From contig JARGNC010000129.1 of the NCBI GenBank assembly GCA_029212425.1, forward strand, positions 1-7,199: a stretch of 7,199 bases of DNA. Reading direction: 5' to 3'. The position numbers were made by a program, and so were the translations under genes. Positions within the stretch are counted from its first letter, which is position 1; every line of letters begins with the position of its first letter. Of the stretch, positions 1-6,529 are shown one piece after another. The notes beneath the pieces are model-generated. The model worked only from the letters and a program-made list of their open reading frames with translations. It was not told the origin of the DNA and did not search any database. This DNA is from Phycisphaerales bacterium (lineage in GTDB: Bacteria > Planctomycetota > Phycisphaerae > Phycisphaerales > UBA1924).

Positions 1-150
1 GAACTGGAGTTTGATCGCATCAGCGTTCGCGTCCGCAGCGGCGTCGGTGAGCTGGAGTGCCCGATCGACATCGCCGTCGTGGTTGACGCCGATCTCCGCG
101 ATGATGTAGGGTCGGTGGTTGATCCCGATCTCTCGATTACCGATGCGCAT
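1..150 (-). CDS. neuB: N-acetylneuraminate / legionaminate synthase family protein (NeuB-like), N-terminal part, cut by window edge
   Basis: Only the first 50 codons are present; the frame stays open to position 1. NeuB-family enzymes condense a 6-carbon amino sugar (ManNAc or a related bacillosamine-derived sugar) with phosphoenolpyruvate to give a nine-carbon nonulosonic acid in the cytoplasm. Seen directly: the N-terminal signature IIAEIGVNHDGD at residues 16-27, then an alanine-rich helix and AIKLQF at 45-50, matching the family's first beta-alpha unit of the TIM barrel. The AEIGVNH form resembles NeuB and LegI more than PseI, whose equivalent is usually AELSANH, so sialic or legionaminic acid is favoured over pseudaminic acid. 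The ATG at 148-150 is preceded by a purine-rich GAAAGAG six bases upstream. The start lies inside the 3' end of the cytidylyltransferase gene (14-base overlap), which indicates translational coupling in one operon. Specific substrate is not decidable from this fragment. Confidence 0.88.
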   Translation of the reverse strand, partial: MRIGNREIGINHRPYIIAEIGVNHDGDVDRALQLTDAAADANADAIKLQF

Positions 151-865
151 GTGCCACTCTTTCTTTCAGGATCGCATCAGCGACGAGCAGATCGATGCGT
201 GAATCGATGTCGATGACATCGCCCTCGATGGTTTGGATGCCTCGCCGATCGTTGCCGAGGAACGCGTGGGGACCGTCTGGCGCGCCGAGTGCGCACATGA
301 GTGCCTCGGGAGTCAGCGCGATCACCCCTCCATCGGGAACACTCGCAACGGGGAGATCTTGTCTGCGGAAACAGTTGTGGTAGAGTGTGTCGCCTTCCCA
401 TGGAGCGACGGTGCCGTCGTCGTTGAGCTTGACGGTCCACCACGGATGGTGCTTCCCAACGCGAGCGTAAGACTGTACGGAATCGCAGTTGGTTTCGATA
501 AGCAGGCTGATCGCATCATCGAGCAACCCATCTGGACGCACAGGAACATTGGCATACAGGATTAGGATTGGTCCTTGAGGAGAACCGATGGTTTCGTATG
601 CGTGGCGCGCGGCGTTGTCGATTGTTGCTGTATCGTGCGCAAGCTCGTTGGGACGATCGACGACCACGCAGTTGTTGGATGTTGCGATCTCAAGTATCGT
701 CGGATCATCGGACGACACCACCACTTGTGCAACACTGCTCGCGAGCTTCGCGGCATCAATCGTCCACTGGATACAAGGCTGACCACCAACGAGTGCGTGG
801 TTCTTGCCTGGGAGTCCTTTGGACCCACCTCGTGCGAGGATGATCGCGGTCGCGGATTGGGTCAT
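137..865 (-). CDS. neuA: CMP-nonulosonate synthetase-like cytidylyltransferase (NeuA/LegF/PseF family)
   Basis: A 242-residue protein of the size usual for the cytidylyltransferase family (acylneuraminate cytidylyltransferase, PF02348), which transfers CMP from CTP to a nonulosonic acid. The N-terminal nucleotide-binding signature ARGGSKGLPGKN is intact at residues 11-22. The RRQDLP motif is at 167-172, followed by a VPDGGVIAL segment in place of the common GAIY. The C-terminal metal-binding IDIDSRIDL is at 218-226. The usual TSPLR motif reads NVPVR (106-110), a mild departure. The ATG at 863-865 overlaps the TGA of the upstream fusion gene as ATGA and has no strong ribosome binding site of its own, so translation is probably coupled. 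Its 3' end overlaps the NeuB-like gene. Context says it activates the sugar made by that synthase for transfer by the Maf domain. Which sugar (Neu, Leg or Pse type) is inference; the partner synthase points to Neu or Leg. Confidence 0.88.
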   Translation of the reverse strand: MTQSATAIILARGGSKGLPGKNHALVGGQPCIQWTIDAAKLASSVAQVVVSSDDPTILEIATSNNCVVVDRPNELAHDTATIDNAARHAYETIGSPQGPILILYANVPVRPDGLLDDAISLLIETNCDSVQSYARVGKHHPWWTVKLNDDGTVAPWEGDTLYHNCFRRQDLPVASVPDGGVIALTPEALMCALGAPDGPHAFLGNDRRGIQTIEGDVIDIDSRIDLLVADAILKERVAHAHR

Positions 866-3800
866 GGTGTGTTTACCAGTTCGTTTGTCTTTGCTTCGAT
901 GGTTGCTGTTGATCGATCAATATGCGCGCGGAAGTTTTTGTACGACTGCTCGATGCCCAGTTCAAATGCGTTGGTATTTGGTACAACATGCCCGAGATGA
1001 TCAACAACCTGTCCATCCGCTTGGATGCGGAGCGTGCTGTGCTGGAGTTGCTTGGCGCGATGCTCCGGGATTTTCAATGGCTGAATCCGGTCCGATGGAT
1101 CAGGATTCGGAGACGGGTCAATCACTGCACAGCCGCAGACCGTGAGCCAGCGGTCGTAGAAGGACTTGATGTCGTCGTGCACAAGATCACAGCGTGTCAT
1201 CCGAGGCACAATCCAAGGCGAAGGCAGCGCGCCTTGGTGTGTTGATCTCGCGTTGAACAACTCTTGCATCGAATCGAGCATGGAACCAAAGTCGCCAGTC
1301 CCGGTCATGGATTCGTACGATGATTGCGAATCTGCAAGCACATCGACGCTCAGCACATCAACCCCTGACGAGATCAGATCATTGATCGAGTGGGGATACT
1401 CGAACAGATCCGTCCGCAGTTCGATGCCTGCAATACCGATATCTCGCGCATCAGAAAGAATCGAGATCGCTTCAGGATGCAGCAGCGGATCCCCTCGCCC
1501 CGCGAAGAGCACACTTGAATCATCTCGCAGCACACGCGCCTGGCTGATCAACGCTCGGCATTGCGCCGGATCCATAAAGAGTTCGTCGCTCGATGCGTGT
1601 TGCATCACGCGCCAGACCCCGCTCGTGTTTCTCGTTGTGGTCAGTTCGATCTGTATCCGCTTCGGAGCACGCGATTCTCGCTTTGAGAGTTCGTCTGCAA
1701 ACGCTCGCACGAGCACGGATGCGTCCGCGTTCATCGCGAAGCTCCCAAGACCTGCATACGCGGCGCTCATTGCTTGGATACGGATCACCGAGTCTGCAAC
1801 AACGCGGACCCCAGCATCACGGATTGATGGATCAACACCGACACACAAAGGCGACGCGATTGGATCGCCCTGAGGACCGATCGGAACATAACTGAACATC
1901 CCACCAATGGATCCAAAGATACTCGCATTCTCGATCGCATCGACGAGTGTAGTTGCGACGCTCCGTTCGATGACACAACACCCGATGCCTGGGATTGCTT
2001 GGGAGAATGGGATTTTGCAATGTTCCGGATCAGCACGATGACGACCAACGATCCGATCGATTAACGACGGATCAACCATCGCCCAATCACTCCCGATGAT
2101 CGCCGCGGCGTCGATCGAGTGCGCACTCATCACATCAAGAAGTGCGTGCGGATCAAGGCCCTCGTCGTAACATCCGACCGAAGCGATCGAACCGCGCCAG
2201 CATTCGCTCGATGCGATGCGTGCTTGCCCGATCGCTTTGCTCCTGGCGCGCAGCCGGTCTTCATCACACGCGACGACGCGCACCGGGAGTGGGCCGTTGT
2301 TGATGTCCATGGACTCGATGCGTTCTGGGTCGGTCGTGATGATGGTGATGCCATCGAGTGATTCGCATCGCTGAATGCGTTTGATGGTCAGCTCGAGCGC
2401 GTTGAGCCCCTCGTGGATTGGTTGGGCAAGATTCCGAGGGAGCCCGAGCGGTCCCAGGTCCGGATCTGCGAAGATCACCGCTTCGACGCACTGTGTGCTT
2501 GGTCGAGCGCTTGAGGCTTCGATCACCTGCGGGATTTCATCTGCGAACTCATCGCGTGTCATCGGGAGCATTGTGCCGTTGAAAACGCCGAGCGAGCGTT
2601 TGATGAGCTTCAACACCTCGCTGCTGGATTCTTTGATCCACATGACATTGGTCGCGTCTCGATCGAGTTGTTTGGATTGTTTCTCGTACTTGTCGAGGTC
2701 TTTGAGCAGCGAGATCTTTCGATCAACCTTGAACCGATCGAGCCCGCCCCTTTGGTTCACGAAGTTCACCAGCCCAAATCCCGGCTCGCTCACCACGACA
2801 TCATCACGGATCGTGTGGATCTGTGTGATGCAGCGATCGACCTGAGCTCGGTTCTCGATCTGTGATTGTGCTTTGCGGATCAGTTCGATCGTGCGATCGC
2901 TGTTCTGCGTGATCGATTGCAACTGACGGATGACCAACTCCAGACGCGCCTTGACCTTGATTTGTTGTTGTTCATCGCATTGCGCAAGGTGTGCCGTTTC
3001 AGGGATGGACACCTCTTGATCGTCTAAGCATTCATCGAGTGCTTCTTGCAGCGTCATGGATTCGGTGCCTTGGATCCGCACACCGCCTTCCGTCGCGTTG
3101 ATGATCCTTGAGGCAGGGTCCTTCGCGAGGTCTTCTTGGAAATCGCTCTCGAACTGCGCGATGTAGGTGGACATTTGCTCGTCGGTAAAGATCTCCCTGC
3201 CGTAGACATCCTCTTTGACGCGGAGCAGATTTTTCATGCGTGCGATTCGTTCCCACTCGAACATCTCGAGGGTTCGATGTTCGGAGAGTTCACCGCTCCA
3301 AACGCTATGGATCGATGCGCCGTTTGCGTAGTACTGCCCGTCCGTGAAACCGAGGTCCTGACCGATCAGGATGGTGTTGCTGCATCCGAGGTGCTTCGCG
3401 AGGTAGTAGTTGAGATGCGCGACGGTTGCGCCGGCGCGGAGAGTACCCATCGGTCGCGCGAGTTGCTCCCCAAGCAAGACATCGAGCTGGCTTTCAGCGG
3501 TGCACAGAATCTCACCTGGGAACGCGTCGAGAATCGCGGCGTTCGCTTTGGGTTCTGCAACCAATCGCACGCCTTCAACATCCTTCTCGCTCAATCCTTC
3601 ATAAAAACGCTTGCTGATCTCGTGGTGGTCCAGCGCCGTCACAAAGTCGGGTTTGATCCCGCGCTCAAGCAGCGGCTTGAGCATCGTCTGCACCGCGATC
3701 ACAACAACGCGTTTACGCACGCTTGGGTCTTCGAGCAGATGCAGGTTCCGAGACAAGCTCGGTCCCGCCGCGACCAATACAGCTGTGCGCCCTTTGCACG

Positions 3801-4515
3801 AATCACGCAAGGGCTCGATCCCAGCGCTCGTCGTGTAGTGTTTGAGATTCATCAGCATATTCCGAAGCGTGAATCCAGCGTGCGCCAGCACAGTCACCAC
3901 ATGCGTCCGCGTCGAACGCACGACCTCAAGCAAAGTCTTCGAGAACTCGTCCGCGGAAACTCCGAGTCGTTTTTTGCTTGGTGGATGCGGCGCCAGCTCA
4001 ACACCAATCGAAACGAACGCTTCGGATTGATTCAACAGGTGCGTCAGGGTCGCCGAGTCTCGCGCGTCCGTCGCGAGCAGGAACAATGAACGCATCAACC
4101 AGTCGCTGTGATCGATCCGTTCGAGCACTGCGCGGAGCAACCCAAGGTCGGGCTCAAAGCACAGCAGCACGGAGAATCGGTCATGGTTCTCAAAGAGTGC
4201 TCGCAGGTGATGACCAACCCCGAAACCAAGGACCCCGACTATGCCGCAGGTTTGGGGGTCGTATTGCGCTGCCCATGTCTTTGCTTCATCGGTTGGTCGT
4301 CGTTTCGAGCACAGCGCCCTGCCGTCTTGGATCGCGAAGAGTTCACCCGATGCGGTCAATCCGAACTCGATATCGGTGCTCGATGTCGCGTCGCGGATCT
4401 TCGCAGCCGCTGCTGGAGATCGCAGCTGTATTGCGCTGAGGTTTCGTTCAAGGATCGACGCATCAGCAACAAGCGACACCTTCGCAAGCTCAGATGTGTT
4501 GGGTTGCATGCTCAT
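862..4515 (-). CDS. Three-domain fusion: Maf/DUF115 flagellin-glycosylation domain, SpsF-like nucleotidyltransferase-like domain, degenerate radical SAM/SPASM-like domain
   Basis: A 1217-residue protein. Residues about 50-500 are a Maf (motility accessory factor, DUF115/MptE-like) domain: lead-in GVLGFGVGHHL (94-104), core AAGPSLSRN (249-257), GIKPDFVTALDHHE (286-299) and IGQDLGFTDG (384-393), all close to family consensus. Maf proteins are needed for sialic, pseudaminic or legionaminic acid decoration of flagellin. Residues about 510-640 are charged and helical, possibly coiled coil. Residues about 676-930 resemble SpsF-type nucleotidyltransferases (LGLPRNL 690-696, SDWAMVDPSLID 809-820) but lack the nucleotide-binding arginine and lysine. 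Residues about 950-1190 resemble a radical SAM/SPASM protein with no cluster cysteines. The start at 4513-4515 was chosen because GGAG lies six bases upstream and the Maf homology starts soon after; the open frame reaches 4764 but that extension looks non-coding. First gene of the operon; its TGA overlaps the next ATG. The Maf call is firm, the other two domains are by pattern. Confidence 0.85.
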   Translation of the reverse strand: MSMQPNTSELAKVSLVADASILERNLSAIQLRSPAAAAKIRDATSSTDIEFGLTASGELFAIQDGRALCSKRRPTDEAKTWAAQYDPQTCGIVGVLGFGVGHHLRALFENHDRFSVLLCFEPDLGLLRAVLERIDHSDWLMRSLFLLATDARDSATLTHLLNQSEAFVSIGVELAPHPPSKKRLGVSADEFSKTLLEVVRSTRTHVVTVLAHAGFTLRNMLMNLKHYTTSAGIEPLRDSCKGRTAVLVAAGPSLSRNLHLLEDPSVRKRVVVIAVQTMLKPLLERGIKPDFVTALDHHEISKRFYEGLSEKDVEGVRLVAEPKANAAILDAFPGEILCTAESQLDVLLGEQLARPMGTLRAGATVAHLNYYLAKHLGCSNTILIGQDLGFTDGQYYANGASIHSVWSGELSEHRTLEMFEWERIARMKNLLRVKEDVYGREIFTDEQMSTYIAQFESDFQEDLAKDPASRIINATEGGVRIQGTESMTLQEALDECLDDQEVSIPETAHLAQCDEQQQIKVKARLELVIRQLQSITQNSDRTIELIRKAQSQIENRAQVDRCITQIHTIRDDVVVSEPGFGLVNFVNQRGGLDRFKVDRKISLLKDLDKYEKQSKQLDRDATNVMWIKESSSEVLKLIKRSLGVFNGTMLPMTRDEFADEIPQVIEASSARPSTQCVEAVIFADPDLGPLGLPRNLAQPIHEGLNALELTIKRIQRCESLDGITIITTDPERIESMDINNGPLPVRVVACDEDRLRARSKAIGQARIASSECWRGSIASVGCYDEGLDPHALLDVMSAHSIDAAAIIGSDWAMVDPSLIDRIVGRHRADPEHCKIPFSQAIPGIGCCVIERSVATTLVDAIENASIFGSIGGMFSYVPIGPQGDPIASPLCVGVDPSIRDAGVRVVADSVIRIQAMSAAYAGLGSFAMNADASVLVRAFADELSKRESRAPKRIQIELTTTRNTSGVWRVMQHASSDELFMDPAQCRALISQARVLRDDSSVLFAGRGDPLLHPEAISILSDARDIGIAGIELRTDLFEYPHSINDLISSGVDVLSVDVLADSQSSYESMTGTGDFGSMLDSMQELFNARSTHQGALPSPWIVPRMTRCDLVHDDIKSFYDRWLTVCGCAVIDPSPNPDPSDRIQPLKIPEHRAKQLQHSTLRIQADGQVVDHLGHVVPNTNAFELGIEQSYKNFRAHIDRSTATIEAKTNELVNTP

Positions 4516-4521
4516 ATCCCG

Positions 4522-4525
4522 CTCC
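4522..4525 (-). promoter_or_regulatory. Ribosome binding site deciding the start of the fusion gene
   Basis: On the minus strand GGAG is followed by six bases (CGGGAT) and then the ATG at 4515-4513. No comparable site was noted for the start 249 bases further upstream in the same open frame, so this site sets the N-terminus. A second ATG two codons downstream (4509-4507) is a less well placed alternative. Confidence 0.6.
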
Positions 4526-4653
4526 GCAGGTCGTTTCTTTGACGGTGTACTCGGCTTCCGCGATTGGGTATCTATCGGGCAAGCGACGCAATTTCCCCCA
4601 AAATGTGGAAGATTTGAGCGAGTCGTGCGTTGTGATTGATGGAGCATGCACCC

Positions 4654-4677
4654 GCGAAGCACTTCGCTCGGTATAGA
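4654..4677 (+). promoter_or_regulatory. Candidate promoter/operator in the divergent gap: palindrome followed by a -10-like box
   Basis: The 191-base gap 4516-4706 must hold promoters for both the minus-strand sugar operon and the plus-strand membrane protein gene. A perfect 6-base inverted repeat, GCGAAG CA CTTCGC (4654-4667), sits just upstream of TATAGA (4672-4677), a -10-like box about 30 bases before the ATG at 4707. No convincing -35 hexamer was found 16-18 bases before it. The two-base spacer makes the palindrome a better protein-binding site than an RNA hairpin. It could be chance; nothing confirms use. Confidence 0.25.
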
Positions 4678-4706
4678 ACGATGTGGAATAGCGCACAGGG
4701 AACCCA

Positions 4707-5330
4707 ATGCAATCACCACTCTTTGAACCCACCAACCTGCCGCAGATCGAATCCGCAGGACCATTAAGCCGAGCGATGTTCGAGGATCCGATCCTCGCCG
4801 TCATCGGACTGGGATTGCTGGGAATCCTCCTTATGCTCGCGCTGCGCACACGCGGTCAACACAAACAAGGCCTGATCGTCTTCGGACTCGCGTTGGTCGT
4901 CGCGGCATCCATGTGGATTACCAGTACCATCGTCACCACCGATCGTGAACGGATCTCGAACCACGCAACCCAACTCGTCCATGCGGTCGCAAACGGGGAT
5001 GAATCCGCGATGCGGTCACTCCTCGGCGAATCCGTCAGAGTCCAAACCCGATTCGCGGCTGCTCAAGGCGTTGATAAAGTCGCTTCACTCGCGGCATCGC
5101 GTGTCCCAAGATTGGTCGATGAATACACGATTACCGAAATCCGTGCGGACCTCCCAGGTTCGCAGATCGGACGCACGATGGTCAAACTCCGTGTCCAAGG
5201 CAACTCCGTCCCAGGCGGATCAAGCTGGTGGATGATCCATTGGCAGCGTCCCAACACGGATTCGGAGTCTTGGAACGCGTTCTACATCGAACCGCTTTGG
5301 ATCCAAGGCATCAACAATCCCGGCGGATAA
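4707..5330 (+). CDS. Hypothetical membrane protein: two transmembrane helices plus a soluble NTF2-like C-terminal domain
   Basis: A 207-residue protein that I do not recognise as a named family. Residues about 28-46 (ILAVIGLGLLGILLMLALR) and 55-75 (GLIVFGLALVVAASMW and following) are hydrophobic helices joined by a short basic loop (RTRGQHKQ), which by the positive-inside rule places that loop in the cytoplasm and both termini outside it. Residues about 80-200 are soluble, with a helix (ATQLVHAVANGDESAMRSLLGES) followed by alternating beta strands (EYTITEIRADLPG, IGRTMVKLRVQG, SSWWMIHWQR, WNAFYIEPLWIQ). That order is typical of the NTF2/SnoaL-like cone fold, which binds small ligands or acts as a protein-interaction domain; this assignment is by pattern only. 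AGGGA lies five bases before the ATG. The gene is divergent from the sugar operon and converges with the lipoprotein gene. Its role is unknown and no catalytic residues could be named. Confidence 0.75.
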   Translation: MQSPLFEPTNLPQIESAGPLSRAMFEDPILAVIGLGLLGILLMLALRTRGQHKQGLIVFGLALVVAASMWITSTIVTTDRERISNHATQLVHAVANGDESAMRSLLGESVRVQTRFAAAQGVDKVASLAASRVPRLVDEYTITEIRADLPGSQIGRTMVKLRVQGNSVPGGSSWWMIHWQRPNTDSESWNAFYIEPLWIQGINNPGG

Positions 5331-5366
5331 ATCAAGAAGTGACAATCGGTTACAGACGGATTCAGC

Positions 5367-6302
5367 TCAAGAATCGGGGATTCCCACCAGACTCGAAGGC
5401 TGAAGACGCTTCACGCGTTGACCAGTCGCGGAGGTGACAGTCTCGCGGATGCCTTGCCCGTTGAGGTAGTTGTGCGGGAATCGCTTGCGGAGTTCTCTCA
5501 GTCGCATGGACTCGATCGCGGGGGTTGTTGAGCCGTCGAAATCCTGCTCTCCGAACACGCCGATGGTGACCATACTCCGGAGTGGCGCGTGGTAGTAGAA
5601 CGCTTGTTCTCCTTGACCCCGAAGTTCCAAGACCGCTTGTTCTGCTGCTTGACGAAACTCGCGGATATCACTCACATTTGGGGTGTCGCCGTTCGCATCT
5701 CCGTAGACCCCCATCTGCAAGGTGTAGAGCGCGGAGGGACCGAATCGGGATTTGACAGTCCGCAGGTCGTACTCCGCGTTGGACCCTCCAAGTGCAGCTC
5801 CTGAAGGCGGTGCAAGGAACGCCGCGGCGAATGGACGCGAGTTTCCGGATTGGATTTCGCGGACACGATCCAGATCAATCAACGCACGCTGATCGTCCGG
5901 CCCCTCGTACCTTCCATACAGGATCACCGCTTTGCCCATCCGCTCGCTGATGTACGCGCCGATCAATCCATGCGTGGATTGAACCGTATTGAGCACCTGC
6001 GGAGCAAGCTCAGGTTTCGGAAGCGTGACCAGGACAATCGACCACTGTGTGGATTCGTCCTGCATATCAGGGATATCGAGCGATCCATCGTCGTTGAACA
6101 CGCCTCGGCTGTCCATCGTTGTGGGGGTGTCATCCTTCTGAGATCCCGACTTGAACATCCCACACCCTGTGATTGGGAGGAAGACCAATGCAAGCAGGAA
6201 CATGCCCAGAACAGGACGGGCAAAGTCTGCGCATGAACCGAACAAACAGAAAACCGGCTTGTGATGGGCAATTCTTGAGATTCGTGGATTGGGTGTAAAC
6301 AT
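5367..6302 (-). CDS. Predicted lipoprotein with two SPOR-like modules
   Basis: A 311-residue protein with a hydrophobic segment MFLLALVFLPITGC ending in a lipobox (LPITGC, Cys47), so it is probably exported and lipid-anchored. After a polar linker (48-85), two segments share a SPOR-like outline of strand, helix, strand pair. The first runs from WSIVLVTLPK (87-96) to AVILYGRYEGPDD (125-137), the second from YTLQMGVYGD (193-202) to MVTIGVFGEQDF (244-255), each followed by another helix. SPOR domains bind denuded septal peptidoglycan; the resemblance here is structural pattern, not a search result. The 46 residues before the cysteine are long for a lipoprotein signal; the internal Met34 would leave only 13 residues with no positive charge, so the upstream ATG at 6302 is kept, with GGGGA ten bases before it. 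It converges with the membrane protein gene (36-base gap) and is divergent from flgM. A cell-envelope or peptidoglycan-associated role is plausible. Confidence 0.75.
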   Translation of the reverse strand: MFTPNPRISRIAHHKPVFCLFGSCADFARPVLGMFLLALVFLPITGCGMFKSGSQKDDTPTTMDSRGVFNDDGSLDIPDMQDESTQWSIVLVTLPKPELAPQVLNTVQSTHGLIGAYISERMGKAVILYGRYEGPDDQRALIDLDRVREIQSGNSRPFAAAFLAPPSGAALGGSNAEYDLRTVKSRFGPSALYTLQMGVYGDANGDTPNVSDIREFRQAAEQAVLELRGQGEQAFYYHAPLRSMVTIGVFGEQDFDGSTTPAIESMRLRELRKRFPHNYLNGQGIRETVTSATGQRVKRLQPSSLVGIPDS

Positions 6303-6529
6303 TTTTCGCTGGTCCCCGGCTTGGTTATTCTTTGTAAGCGTTTATTTCGTATGCGTTTAGGCGATTTTAACCATTTTCGTGCATTTGTGTTCTTCGACTC
6401 AAGTGCCTTCCGATACACTCATAGAAGGATGGTGGAACTCTCCTTCGAACAACAACATGTAGTGGTGTCCGAGTGGTGGGCACTGACTGGACACAAGCTG
6501 GCAGGCACAACAATGGAGGCATTCCTCAT
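6303..6529. promoter_or_regulatory. Divergent intergenic region between the lipoprotein gene and flgM
   Basis: This 227-base gap is more AT-rich than its surroundings and must carry promoters for both neighbours. On the minus strand TAAAAT (6369-6364) lies about 60 bases before the lipoprotein start but has no good -35 partner. On the plus strand no convincing sigma-70, sigma-28 or sigma-54 promoter was found. A small inverted repeat, GAAGGA (6424-6429) with TCCTTC (6441-6446) and an 11-base loop, falls in the flgM leader. A short open frame ends by overlapping the flgM start (see findings). Confidence 0.35.
6515..6519 (+). promoter_or_regulatory. Ribosome binding site deciding the flgM start
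   Basis: GGAGG lies ten bases before the ATG at 6530-6532. It supports that start over the in-frame ATG at 6473, whose extra 19 residues (glycine, histidine and asparagine rich) do not look like an FlgM N-terminus. Confidence 0.6.

Noticed and set aside
1166..1873. Plus-strand open frame (235 residues) opposite the C-terminal part of the fusion
   Set aside because: Serine- and arginine-rich shadow of the minus-strand gene, without domain signals.
3136..4089. Long plus-strand open frame (317 residues) opposite the Maf domain
   Set aside because: It is antisense to strongly conserved Maf coding sequence, its composition is arginine- and histidine-rich as in shadow frames, and it matches no family I recognise.
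4573..4580. Sigma-28-like -10 box (GCCCGATA on the minus strand) upstream of the sugar operon
   Set aside because: Attractive for a flagellar gene, but the bases 15 upstream are GGGG instead of TAAA, so only half of the promoter is present.
4516..4764. N-terminal extension of the fusion gene to an ATG at 4764
   Set aside because: The 83 added residues look like random translation (cysteine, serine, arginine and proline rich), overlap the 5' end of the divergent gene, and a good ribosome binding site precedes the ATG at 4515.
5371..5383. Inverted repeat GAATC-ggg-GATTC near the lipoprotein stop as a terminator
   Set aside because: The stem is only five pairs with a three-base loop, has no T run, and lies inside the coding sequence.
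6341..6367. Sigma-28-like pair upstream of flgM (TTTA, 15 bases, GGCGATTT)
   Set aside because: The -10 box matches GCCGATAA at only five of eight positions, the -35 box is poor, and it lies over 160 bases from the start codon.
6473..6529. Earlier ATG for flgM at 6473
   Set aside because: The 19 extra residues do not resemble an FlgM N-terminus, and GGAGG at 6515-6519 serves the ATG at 6530.
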